Source of the DNA: Candidatus Brevibacterium intestinigallinarum
Lineage (GTDB): Bacteria; Actinomycetota; Actinomycetes; Actinomycetales; Brevibacteriaceae
Reading direction: 5' to 3'
Assembly (NCBI GenBank): GCA_019117325.1
Contig: DWZY01000365.1
Coordinates: 1 to 12,980 of the forward strand
Length of the DNA: 12,980 nt
Both the position numbers and the translations under genes were made by a program. Of the stretch, positions 5,961 to 12,980 are shown one piece after another (the stretch's first letter is position 1; every line of letters begins with the position of its first letter). Under the pieces are notes generated by a model, which saw nothing but the letters and a program-made list of their open reading frames with translations, did no database searches and had not been told where the DNA came from.

Positions 5961-6003
5961 CGGTGAGGTGTCCGACCTGTCGGCCGGGACCTCGGCTTGT
6001 GGC

Positions 6004-7290
<1,287 letters not shown>

Positions 7291-7320
7291 CGTCTATCTC
7301 CTTCAGGGGTTGGCCGCTCC

Positions 7321-7399
7321 GACTGGATGTCTGCTCCGTGCCGGTCGTCCCGGTGCGGTGCCGTCGGTGCGGCGGGGTGCTGCGTTGTGACATCCAGTC
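7321..7399. repeat. 11-bp inverted repeat in the aceA leader
   Basis: GACTGGATGTC (7321-7331) and GACATCCAGTC (7389-7399) are perfect reverse complements, 57 bp apart. The match continues outward (GCTCC before the left arm, GGAGC after the right) if a 4-nt bulge (TTCC) is allowed. If aceA transcription starts above 7399, the arms could fold into a leader hairpin ending about 15 nt before the ribosome site. Otherwise they may be paired protein-binding sites. Confidence 0.6.
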
Positions 7400-7479
7400 T
7401 TCCGGAGCCGATCCGGTCGGAGTAGAGATTTTCGACCGAAGTTCTAAAGCTCTTCTGCCTGAGTGAAGAATGTGGATTA

Positions 7480-7488
7480 TTTCGCAAA
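7480..7488. promoter_or_regulatory. Candidate RamB/PrpR-type operator (TTTCGCAAA)
   Basis: The minus strand reads AGTTTGCGAAAT here, close to the TTTGCAAA-cored sites reported for RamB, PrpR and MccR of this regulator family. It touches the possible -10 GATTAT of the RamB-like gene, which would suit autorepression, and lies in the shared region with aceA. Confidence 0.45.
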
Positions 7489-7515
7489 CTCGGTGAGCTG
7501 TGCCACAGTGGAGGC

Positions 7516-9000
7516 ATGGTGATCACAGGACGCGTGCGACGCGCGACAGAGAGCTCGGATGAGGCTCGCTCCCAGCCCGCCGCGGATGCTCTGAGCATCG
7601 GCAGACGGATCCGCCACTTCCGCACGGAGGCGGGCCTCACGCTGAGCGAACTGGGCGAGCGGATCGATCGCGCACCGTCGCAGATCTCCGTCCTGGAGAA
7701 CGGCAAGCGGGAGCCCTCCCTGGGGCAGCTGCGGGACCTCGCCACCGCGCTGGGCGTCACGACGGACGACCTGCTGGACCCCACCCCGGTCGACGCACGG
7801 CAGGCGCTGGAGCTGGAGGTCGAGCGGAACCAGCTCTCGCCCCTCTACACGTCGCTGCACCTGCCATCGGTCAAGGTGAAGTCGCTGCCGCAGGACGCGC
7901 TCGAGGCGATCGCCGGCCTGCAGCGCCAGCTGTCCACGATGGTGCGCCGCCGAGCGGCGACCCCGGAGGAGGCTCGGCGGGTCAACCGCGTGCTGCGCGA
8001 GCAGATGCGCGCGCAGGGCAATCATTTCCCGGAGCTCGAGCGGGTCGCCCAGGACGTGCTCGAGCGGATCGGCTACAGCGGCGGTCCGCTGTCGCAGCGG
8101 CAGACGGCCCGGATCGCGGATCATCTGGGGTACTCGCTGCACTACGTCTCGGATCTGCCGTCGTCCACGCGCGCGGTGTCTGACACCCGCAACCAGCGGC
8201 TCTACCTGTCGCACGACGACGTGACCGGGCACGACCCCCGCTCGCACCTGCTGACCGCCCTGGCCTCGCATCTCCTGGGCCATTCCGCTCCCGCGGACTA
8301 CGAGGAGTTCCTCACCCAGCGGGTCGAGGCGAACTACCTCGCGGCGGCCCTCATGCTGCCCCAGTCGGAGGCCGTTCCGCTGCTCCAGAAGGCGAAGAAG
8401 AATCGAGAGATTTCCATTGAAGGGCTCCGTGACGTGTTCGGGGTCTCGTACGAAACGGCCGCGCATCGGTTCACGAACCTCGCGACGGCCCAGCTGGGAC
8501 TGCCCGTGCACTTCATGAAGGTCCATTCTTCTGGAACGGTCCACAAGGCCTACTCGAACGACGGGCTCCCATTCCCCACCGATCCCCTGGGTGCGATCGA
8601 GGGGCAGTACGCCTGCAAGCGGTTCACGTCGCGCACCGTGCACCGGGTGGCGGACCGGTTCAGCCCCTACTACCAGTACACGGACACGCCAGCCGGCACG
8701 TTCTGGTGCACGGCTCGCGTGCTGCCCGGCGGCGACTTCTCCGTGAGTGTGGGCGTCCCCTTCGCCCACGTGGGCTGGTTCGAGGGCCGGGAGACGACGA
8801 AGCGGTCGGCCTCGAACTGCCCGGACCCCACGTGCTGCCGGCAGGCGCCGGACGATCTGGCGAAGAAGTGGGAGGACGCCAGCTGGCCGTCCGCGCGCAC
8901 GCACGCGTCTCTGCTGGCCGCGCTGCCGCCGGGCGTCTTCCCCGGTGTGGACACGACGGAGGTCTACTCCTTCCTCGAGCGCCACGCGCCCGAGGACTGA
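7516..9000 (+). CDS. ramB: RamB/PrpR-type (ScfR family) transcriptional regulator (494 aa)
   Basis: A large regulator of the short-chain-fatty-acid-responsive family; RamB of Corynebacterium glutamicum (about 474 aa) controls acetate and glyoxylate-cycle genes. An XRE-type helix-turn-helix fills residues 28-88, with SELGERIDRAPSQISVLENGKREPS at its core. The middle (about 160-320) resembles the IrrE/ImmA peptidase-like domain, but the metal motif is degenerate: LASHLLGHSAP (249-259) has HLLGH in place of HExxH, so proteolysis is unlikely. The C-terminal domain (about 330-494) contains FWCTARVLPGG (396-406) and NCPDPTCCRQ (434-443); Cys residues in this region of M. tuberculosis PrpR bind an Fe-S cluster. 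The start is uncertain: GGAGG (7510-7514) is only 1 nt from ATG 7516, 4 nt from GTG 7519, and leaderless initiation is possible. It is divergent from aceA and probably controls aceA/aceB and itself. PrpR- or MccR-like specificity is an alternative, made less likely by the aceA context. Confidence 0.87.
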   Translation: MVITGRVRRATESSDEARSQPAADALSIGRRIRHFRTEAGLTLSELGERIDRAPSQISVLENGKREPSLGQLRDLATALGVTTDDLLDPTPVDARQALELEVERNQLSPLYTSLHLPSVKVKSLPQDALEAIAGLQRQLSTMVRRRAATPEEARRVNRVLREQMRAQGNHFPELERVAQDVLERIGYSGGPLSQRQTARIADHLGYSLHYVSDLPSSTRAVSDTRNQRLYLSHDDVTGHDPRSHLLTALASHLLGHSAPADYEEFLTQRVEANYLAAALMLPQSEAVPLLQKAKKNREISIEGLRDVFGVSYETAAHRFTNLATAQLGLPVHFMKVHSSGTVHKAYSNDGLPFPTDPLGAIEGQYACKRFTSRTVHRVADRFSPYYQYTDTPAGTFWCTARVLPGGDFSVSVGVPFAHVGWFEGRETTKRSASNCPDPTCCRQAPDDLAKKWEDASWPSARTHASLLAALPPGVFPGVDTTEVYSFLERHAPED

Positions 9001-9012
9001 TCTGCACGGATA

Positions 9013-9029
9013 GCTCTGCGTGTCAGAGC
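9013..9029. terminator. Small hairpin between convergent genes
   Basis: GCTCTG (9013-9018) and CAGAGC (9024-9029) pair around a 5-nt loop. It sits in the 22-nt gap between two convergent genes and overlaps the stop codon of the GntR gene. It could serve both transcripts, though the stem is short. Confidence 0.35.
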
Positions 9030-9817
9030 CACCCTGACTCCTCGGGCGAGAGCCACCCGATCGCGTTGACGGCGCGGCGATCAGACACCGCGACGGACAG
9101 AGTGTTGGCGAGGTAGCGGTCCTCCGACACCTCGAGGGGCTCACCGGTCGCGCTGCGGCTGACGCGGCGGTGGCGCAGGAGGGGACGCCCGCGCGCAACT
9201 CCCAGCAGCGCGGCGTCCTGCTGTCCGCAGACGGCGGCGGAGAACACGTGGTCGGCTCCCGCGAACACGATGCCGTGCACATCCGTGAGTTCCCGCGTCA
9301 CCGATTCCAGGTCCGGCGGCATCGTCTCGACGAGCACTCCGAGGCGCTCCGGATAGCTGGTCCGCTCGACCATCACACGTTCACCGTCCAGGCTGCGCAC
9401 GCGCAGGACCCGCAGGACCCGGGAGCGAGGATCCACCATGATCGCGCGCCCCGTCTCCTCGCCCGCGATCTCCCACCGCTGCTCGACGACGCGTCCGCCC
9501 GGCTGGCGTCCGTGCGCCATCGCCCACTGCGCGAAGCTGCGGAACTCCTCCTGCGCCGTCGCCGCCCGCGGCACGCGCAGGACCGACTTCCGGGCTCCGC
9601 GCCGGCTGCTGAGCGTCCCCTCCGCCACGAGGAGACGCAGGGCCTCGCGGACAGTCCCAGGTGAGACTCCGAACGACCCAGCCAGCACCGCCTCGGATTC
9701 GAGGAGGTCGCCGACGACTCGCTTGCCCGAGCGGATCTCCGACCGGATGTCCTCTGCGATCTGCTCGTACCGCACCCCTGCGGCCGGTGCCTCCCGACCA
9801 TTCGCTCCGACCGTCAT
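9023..9817 (-). CDS. GntR-family (HutC/UTRA subfamily) transcriptional regulator (264 aa)
   Basis: A ligand-responsive DNA-binding protein. The N-terminal GntR winged helix spans about residues 15-82: RYEQIAEDIRSEI, GDLLESEAVLAGSFGVSPGT, VREALRLLVAEGTLSSRRG. The C-terminal UTRA effector domain (about 90-250) shows VLRVLRVRSLDGERVMVERTSY-type blocks followed by GRPLLRHRRVSRSATGEPLEVSEDRY (210-235), the usual HutC-family ending. ATG 9817 was chosen because AGGAGG lies about 10 nt upstream and a purine-rich stretch continues to the start; the longer open frame adds only arginine/glycine-rich sequence without motifs. A possible promoter is TTAGCG (9893-9898) and TAAACC (9870-9875) on the minus strand with 17-nt spacing. 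It is divergent from an ABC importer operon and is its likely regulator. Relatives sense sugars, amino compounds or phosphonates; the ligand here is unknown. Confidence 0.88.
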   Translation of the reverse strand: MTVGANGREAPAAGVRYEQIAEDIRSEIRSGKRVVGDLLESEAVLAGSFGVSPGTVREALRLLVAEGTLSSRRGARKSVLRVPRAATAQEEFRSFAQWAMAHGRQPGGRVVEQRWEIAGEETGRAIMVDPRSRVLRVLRVRSLDGERVMVERTSYPERLGVLVETMPPDLESVTRELTDVHGIVFAGADHVFSAAVCGQQDAALLGVARGRPLLRHRRVSRSATGEPLEVSEDRYLANTLSVAVSDRRAVNAIGWLSPEESGWL

Positions 9818-9970
9818 CGCCCTCTTCCCTCCTGCCCTGCCGGGGCACACGCCCTGGGCGCCGCACCGAGGTTTACCCATTCGATGACCTAACGCTAACC
9901 CGCCGCACCGCCTCCTCACCGACTGTTCACCGTGCCGTTCCCCAACCCTCCCCTCCAAGCAATCCTCACC

Positions 9971-10002
9971 AGTGAAGTTTGGCCTGTCGTCATAACTTCA
10001 CT
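9971..10002. promoter_or_regulatory. 9-bp inverted repeat in the GntR/ABC divergent region
   Basis: AGTGAAGTT (9971-9979) and AACTTCACT (9994-10002) are perfect reverse complements separated by 14 bp, and the symmetry continues past one mismatch. Centre-to-centre spacing is 23 bp, about two DNA turns, as expected for paired dimer contacts on one face. It lies in the AT-rich part of the divergent region. TAACTT (9993-9998) inside the right arm could be a -10. Confidence 0.45.
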
Positions 10003-10003
10003 A

Positions 10004-10018
10004 GTCATATCTATTGAC
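10004..10018. promoter_or_regulatory. Candidate GntR/HutC operator overlapping a -35-like TTGACA
   Basis: GTCATATCTATTGAC has GTCA/TGAC arms; the minus strand reads GTCAATAGATATGAC, with a TAGA core reminiscent of HutC-subfamily sites such as those of PhnF and NagR. It overlaps a perfect TTGACA (10014-10019), although no good -10 follows at the proper distance. Binding here would plausibly repress the importer. Confidence 0.35.
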
Positions 10019-10114
10019 ATGAGCCTCGCAGGCACTGAAGGTGAAGAAGGCCCCACGACACCCCGCGGCCGCACGCTCTGCTGTGCGGCACACAACCGAA
10101 AGGTGCACGGAGAC

Positions 10115-11254
10115 ATGCGGAAGCGCACACGAGCAGCAGCAGCGGCCCTCACGATCGGAGCATTCGCGGCGGTGTCCGCCTGCGGTGGAGGGGGCGCGGA
10201 GACCGAAGAATCCGCACAGTGGCGGGCAGCGACCTCGGTGGAGGAAGGCGGCGGGATGGACGCCCTCATCGAAGCGGCTCAGGCGGAGGGCACTCTCAAC
10301 GTCATGGGCCTCTACGAGGACTGGGCGAACTACGGCGAGCTCCTCGAGACGTTCTCCGAGACCTACGACATCGCGATCGAGAACGACACCTCGAGCGGCG
10401 CCAGCCAGGACCTCATCAACGCCGTGAAGAACCGTCAGGGACAGGAAAACTCGCTCGACTACCTCGACACCGGTGAGTCTTTCGCGGTCTCAGCCGACGC
10501 CGAGGGCCTGCTCGCCGAGTACTACCCGGAGACCGCCGACGACCTGCCGGAAGACATGAAGTCGGAGACCGGCACCTGGTACAACCACCTGGGCGGCACC
10601 ATGGCGATCGGGTGCGATGCGACGGCGATCGACACGTGCCCCGAATCCTTCGAGGACCTCCTCGATGACGAGTACAGCGGCAAGGTCGCCCTCCCCGGCA
10701 ACCCCACGACCGGCGAGAGCTCCTTCATGGCGGTCCTCGCCGCGTCCCTCGCGAACGGCGGGTCGCTCGACGACATCACGCCAGGCATCGACTACTTCGC
10801 AGAACTCTCCGAGCGCGGCATCCTCATCCCCGCGGAGGCGGACGCCGGCACGGTCGAGACCGGCGAGACGCCCATCGTGGTGAACTGGGACTACCTGCTC
10901 CTGCAGTGGGCCGATGACCTCGCGGACGGCGGCATCGAGCTGGAGACGATGATCCCCTCCGACGGCACCGTCGCCTCTTACTACGCCGCGTCCATCAACG
11001 ACGATGCACCGCACCCGGCGGTCGCCCGCCTGTGGCAGGAGTTCGTCTTCAGCGACGAGGGCCAGAACATCCTCCTGGAGGGCTACGTCCAGCCGGGCCG
11101 GCTCGATGCCATGATCGAAGCGGGCACGGTCGACGAGGACGCGCTCTCCGCTCTGCCGGATGAGGCCTCGGAGGAGGCCCCCCAGCCCACGCAGGAGCAG
11201 CGCGAGACTCAGCAGGAGACGCTCGCGGAGAACTGGGCCAAGGCGGTCGGATGA
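10115..11254 (+). CDS. ABC transporter substrate-binding lipoprotein (379 aa)
   Basis: An extracytoplasmic solute receptor tethered to the membrane. Residues 1-23 form a lipoprotein signal peptide: positively charged MRKRTR, a hydrophobic Ala-rich core and the lipobox VSAC, with lipidated Cys23. The mature part matches the PotD/AfuA-type binding proteins (iron, polyamine, thiamine, 2-aminoethylphosphonate): ALIEAAQAEGTLNVMGLYEDWANYGELLETFSETYDI (50-86), DYLDTGES (115-122), LLDDEYSGKVALPGNPTTG (182-200), TPIVVNWDYLLLQW (252-265). Cys167 and Cys175 may form a disulphide. The C-terminal tail (about 345-379) is Glu/Gln-rich. ATG 10115 has AAAGGTG about 9 nt and GGAG 2 nt upstream; only this start gives a clean signal peptide. 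It overlaps the next permease by 4 nt (ATGA). The substrate is unknown. Separate permeases argue against the fused FbpB iron type. Confidence 0.92.
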   Translation: MRKRTRAAAAALTIGAFAAVSACGGGGAETEESAQWRAATSVEEGGGMDALIEAAQAEGTLNVMGLYEDWANYGELLETFSETYDIAIENDTSSGASQDLINAVKNRQGQENSLDYLDTGESFAVSADAEGLLAEYYPETADDLPEDMKSETGTWYNHLGGTMAIGCDATAIDTCPESFEDLLDDEYSGKVALPGNPTTGESSFMAVLAASLANGGSLDDITPGIDYFAELSERGILIPAEADAGTVETGETPIVVNWDYLLLQWADDLADGGIELETMIPSDGTVASYYAASINDDAPHPAVARLWQEFVFSDEGQNILLEGYVQPGRLDAMIEAGTVDEDALSALPDEASEEAPQPTQEQRETQQETLAENWAKAVG

Positions 11255-12165
11255 CAGCGGTCGACCACCCGACAGCACTGCCCGAGGCGGCTGGATCGAG
11301 CCACCCGGCCCGGCGACGTGCGGCGTCGCCGGGCTGGGCGGCGCTCGCACCGCTTGCGCTCATCATCATCCTCTTCTTCGCGATTCCCATCATCGGAATG
11401 ACGGTCACGTCACTCATCGTCCCCGGTGAGACACGCAGCTCCAGCGCTCTTGGGATCGGCAACTACGCCGCTCTGGGTTCCGGCTCCCGTGCCCTGGCCC
11501 TGCAGAACAGCCTGTTCCTGTCCTTCACCTCCGCCACCGTCGCCGCCGTCCTGGGCGGCATCTGCGCGTGGGCCATCTCCACCGTCCGCTCGAAGGTCGT
11601 GGACTCTGTCACCGCCGTCATCTCCAGCGTCCTCGCGAACGACGGCGGAGTCCCCCTCGCGTTCTCCTTCATCGTCGCCGTCGGCAACACCGGCTACTTC
11701 ATCGCCCTCGTGAACGCCGTCGACCCGGCCTTCACGCTCTACAGCACGAAGGGCCTCATTCTCATGTACCAGTACTTCCTCATCCCTACGATGATCCTCC
11801 TGACACTGCCCAGCTTCACTGCGCTGCGACGGCAGTGGCGCGAGGCGAACACATCGCTGGGCGGCACCGCGCTCACCTTCTGGCGCCGTGTGGGCCTTCC
11901 CGTCATCACGCCCGCTCTGCTGGGTGCCTGGATCCTCATGTTCGGGGCCGCATTCGGCACCCACGCCTCAGCAGCGGTGCTCATCGGCTCGGGAGCGCTG
12001 CCGCTCATTCCGCTGGAGATCGCCGGCCAGCTGGCCGGTTCCGCCGCGACCGGCGGCGAAGGAGTCGCGATGGCTCTGGGTGTGACGACCGGCGCGATAG
12101 CCGTCGTCGTCCTCGTCGCCTTCAACGCGCTCTCGCGGCGCACGGCACGGTGGTTGGACGCATGA
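11251..12165 (+). CDS. ABC transporter permease, first subunit (304 aa)
   Basis: An integral membrane subunit of a binding-protein-dependent importer. About six hydrophobic segments can be seen (roughly 30-55, 88-110, 133-155, 168-188, 222-247, 272-295) after a cytosolic N-terminus (1-28). The ATPase-contact EAA loop is REANTSLGGTALTFWRRVGLP (197-217), with the family's invariant Gly and the I/L-P ending. The gene starts inside the end of the binding-protein gene (ATGA, 11251-11254) and ends overlapping the second permease, so the three are translationally coupled. It is of PotB/PhnU-like size; the substrate cannot be read from it. Confidence 0.92.
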   Translation: MTAVDHPTALPEAAGSSHPARRRAASPGWAALAPLALIIILFFAIPIIGMTVTSLIVPGETRSSSALGIGNYAALGSGSRALALQNSLFLSFTSATVAAVLGGICAWAISTVRSKVVDSVTAVISSVLANDGGVPLAFSFIVAVGNTGYFIALVNAVDPAFTLYSTKGLILMYQYFLIPTMILLTLPSFTALRRQWREANTSLGGTALTFWRRVGLPVITPALLGAWILMFGAAFGTHASAAVLIGSGALPLIPLEIAGQLAGSAATGGEGVAMALGVTTGAIAVVVLVAFNALSRRTARWLDA

Positions 12166-12980
12166 GCGCCGCACCCCGCACACGCACCGCCGGACGGGTT
12201 CTCGCATGGCTGCCGATCGTCGCCCTGGCGATCTTCATCCTCACCCCACAGCTCAGCTCGCTGTCCTACGCGTTCTTCCGCTCCGATGGCACCTTCACAA
12301 CGTCCGGGCTCTCCGGACTCACCGGAGCCGGCGCGATCGTCGCGCCGCTCACCCGCAGCCTGGTCGTCGCAGGACTCACCGTCGTGCTGCTCGTGGGCAC
12401 CCTCGTACCGGCCGTCGTCGCGGTCCACCTCTGGACGCCCCGGCTCCGACCGGTCCTCAGCGTCATCTGCACACTGCCCCTGGTGATCCCCGCGATCGCG
12501 CTCGTGGCAGGCCTATCCTCCGTTCTGCGAGGCCTCGCTTCCCAAGGGCGCGGCAGCCTGGGCATGCAGATCAGCGCGACGCTGCAGTCACAGGATCTGC
12601 CCCTGGTCCTCGTAGGCACCTACGCGGTGCTGTGCCTGCCCTTCACCTACCGCTCGATCGATGCGGGCCTGTCGACCCTGTCCCTGCGCACGCTGGTCGA
12701 GTCCTCCGCGGTTCTGGGCGCCGGCACCATCACGACCCTGGTGCGCGTCGTCGTGCCCAACATCGCGGGTTCCGTCATGTTCTCCGCCTTCTACACCTTC
12801 GCGCTCTCCATCGCGGAGTTCACGGTCGCGGCGACCCTGTCGATCAACACGCTGCCCGTCTACCTCAACACGCTCGCGAGCACGAACTTCCGCGGTTCGA
12901 TCACGCTCTCCGTGCTCCTGAGCCTCACCACCTGGCTGCTGCTGGCCGCCGCGACGATCAGCGCGTCGCGGTTCGGCCGG
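12162..12980 (+). CDS. ABC transporter permease, second subunit (partial, 273 codons, runs off window)
   Basis: The ATG at 12162 overlaps the previous stop (ATGA, 12162-12165), and the frame is open to the window's end, so the C-terminus is missing. It begins MSAAPRTRTAGRVLAWLPIV. Hydrophobic segments lie at about 13-33, 65-90, 98-122, 146-165, 202-225 and 247-268. The EAA loop is ESSAVLGAGTITTLVRVVVP (180-199), with Gly186 and the terminal Pro. The following LSIAEFTVAATLS (215-227) matches the S-x-x-EF block usual in polyamine, thiamine and phosphonate-type permeases. With the first permease it would form the heterodimeric channel. The ATP-binding subunit is not in view and is expected downstream. 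Confidence 0.93.
   Translation, partial: MSAAPRTRTAGRVLAWLPIVALAIFILTPQLSSLSYAFFRSDGTFTTSGLSGLTGAGAIVAPLTRSLVVAGLTVVLLVGTLVPAVVAVHLWTPRLRPVLSVICTLPLVIPAIALVAGLSSVLRGLASQGRGSLGMQISATLQSQDLPLVLVGTYAVLCLPFTYRSIDAGLSTLSLRTLVESSAVLGAGTITTLVRVVVPNIAGSVMFSAFYTFALSIAEFTVAATLSINTLPVYLNTLASTNFRGSITLSVLLSLTTWLLLAAATISASRFGR

Larger units (their letters stand above)
7291..7515. promoter_or_regulatory. Divergent regulatory region between aceA and the RamB-like gene
   Basis: This 225-bp region serves both genes. The end nearest the regulator (about 7425-7490) is clearly AT-richer than the rest and is the likely promoter core. For the plus-strand gene GATTAT (7475-7480) is a possible -10. For aceA on the minus strand no hexamer pair is convincing. 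A short palindrome CTGTG-C-CACAG (7498-7508) lies just above the regulator's start. Confidence 0.55.

Noticed and set aside
7477..9282. Long minus-strand open frame (601 codons) opposite the RamB-like gene
   Set aside because: It overlaps the whole regulator and the end of the GntR gene, with no motif support.
9818..9958. N-terminal extension of the GntR gene to 9958
   Set aside because: The extra 47 residues are Arg/Gly-rich without motifs, and ATG 9817 has a suitable AGGAGG upstream.

Overview
The window is high-GC DNA with GC-ending codons, strong AGGAG-type ribosome sites, a RamB-type acetate regulator and an actinobacterial-style lipoprotein transporter operon. Together these suggest an actinobacterium, most likely in or near the Micrococcales. 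That placement is inferred from composition and gene content; there is no rRNA here to confirm it. No tRNA, rRNA, CRISPR array, transposase or phage gene is visible.

Layout. (1) 1-3156: a one-carbon/demethylation module. A small cupin protein (124-603, minus) lies downstream of a GcvT-family, DmdA-like tetrahydrofolate-dependent demethylase (795-2099, minus). The demethylase is divergent from a methylenetetrahydrofolate reductase-like gene (2230-3081, plus). The two enzymes make chemical sense together: the demethylase would load a methyl group onto THF, and the reductase homologue, run in the oxidative direction, would return methyl-THF to methylene-THF. (2) 3157-7290, all minus: an IclR-family regulator (3157-3906), then the glyoxylate bypass genes aceB (malate synthase A, 4028-5776) and aceA (isocitrate lyase, 6004-7290), in transcription order aceA, aceB, iclR-type. 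Strong hairpins separate each pair. (3) 7516-9000, plus: a RamB/PrpR-type (ScfR family) regulator divergent from aceA, the expected controller of acetate and glyoxylate-cycle genes. (4) 9023-9817, minus: a GntR/HutC regulator divergent from (5) 10115-12980, plus: an ABC importer operon of lipoprotein binding protein, permease and second permease. These are joined by 4-nt ATGA overlaps and run off the window's right edge; the ATPase is presumably beyond.

How it works together. The glyoxylate bypass lets cells grow on C2 units (acetate, or substrates degraded to acetyl-CoA). The neighbouring demethylation pair would free a methylated substrate's skeleton and feed its methyl carbon into the folate pool. 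The IclR-type gene sits between the two modules and could serve either. The most interesting non-coding structure is a perfect 21-bp inverted repeat at the left edge, paired hairpins after aceA and after aceB, a C-rich G-poor leader before aceB, an inverted repeat in the aceA leader, and several palindromes at the regulator promoters.

I do not see a clearly new defence or mobile system. The best candidate for something undescribed is the cupin / DmdA-like / MetF-like / IclR demethylation cassette with unknown substrate, next to the glyoxylate shunt.
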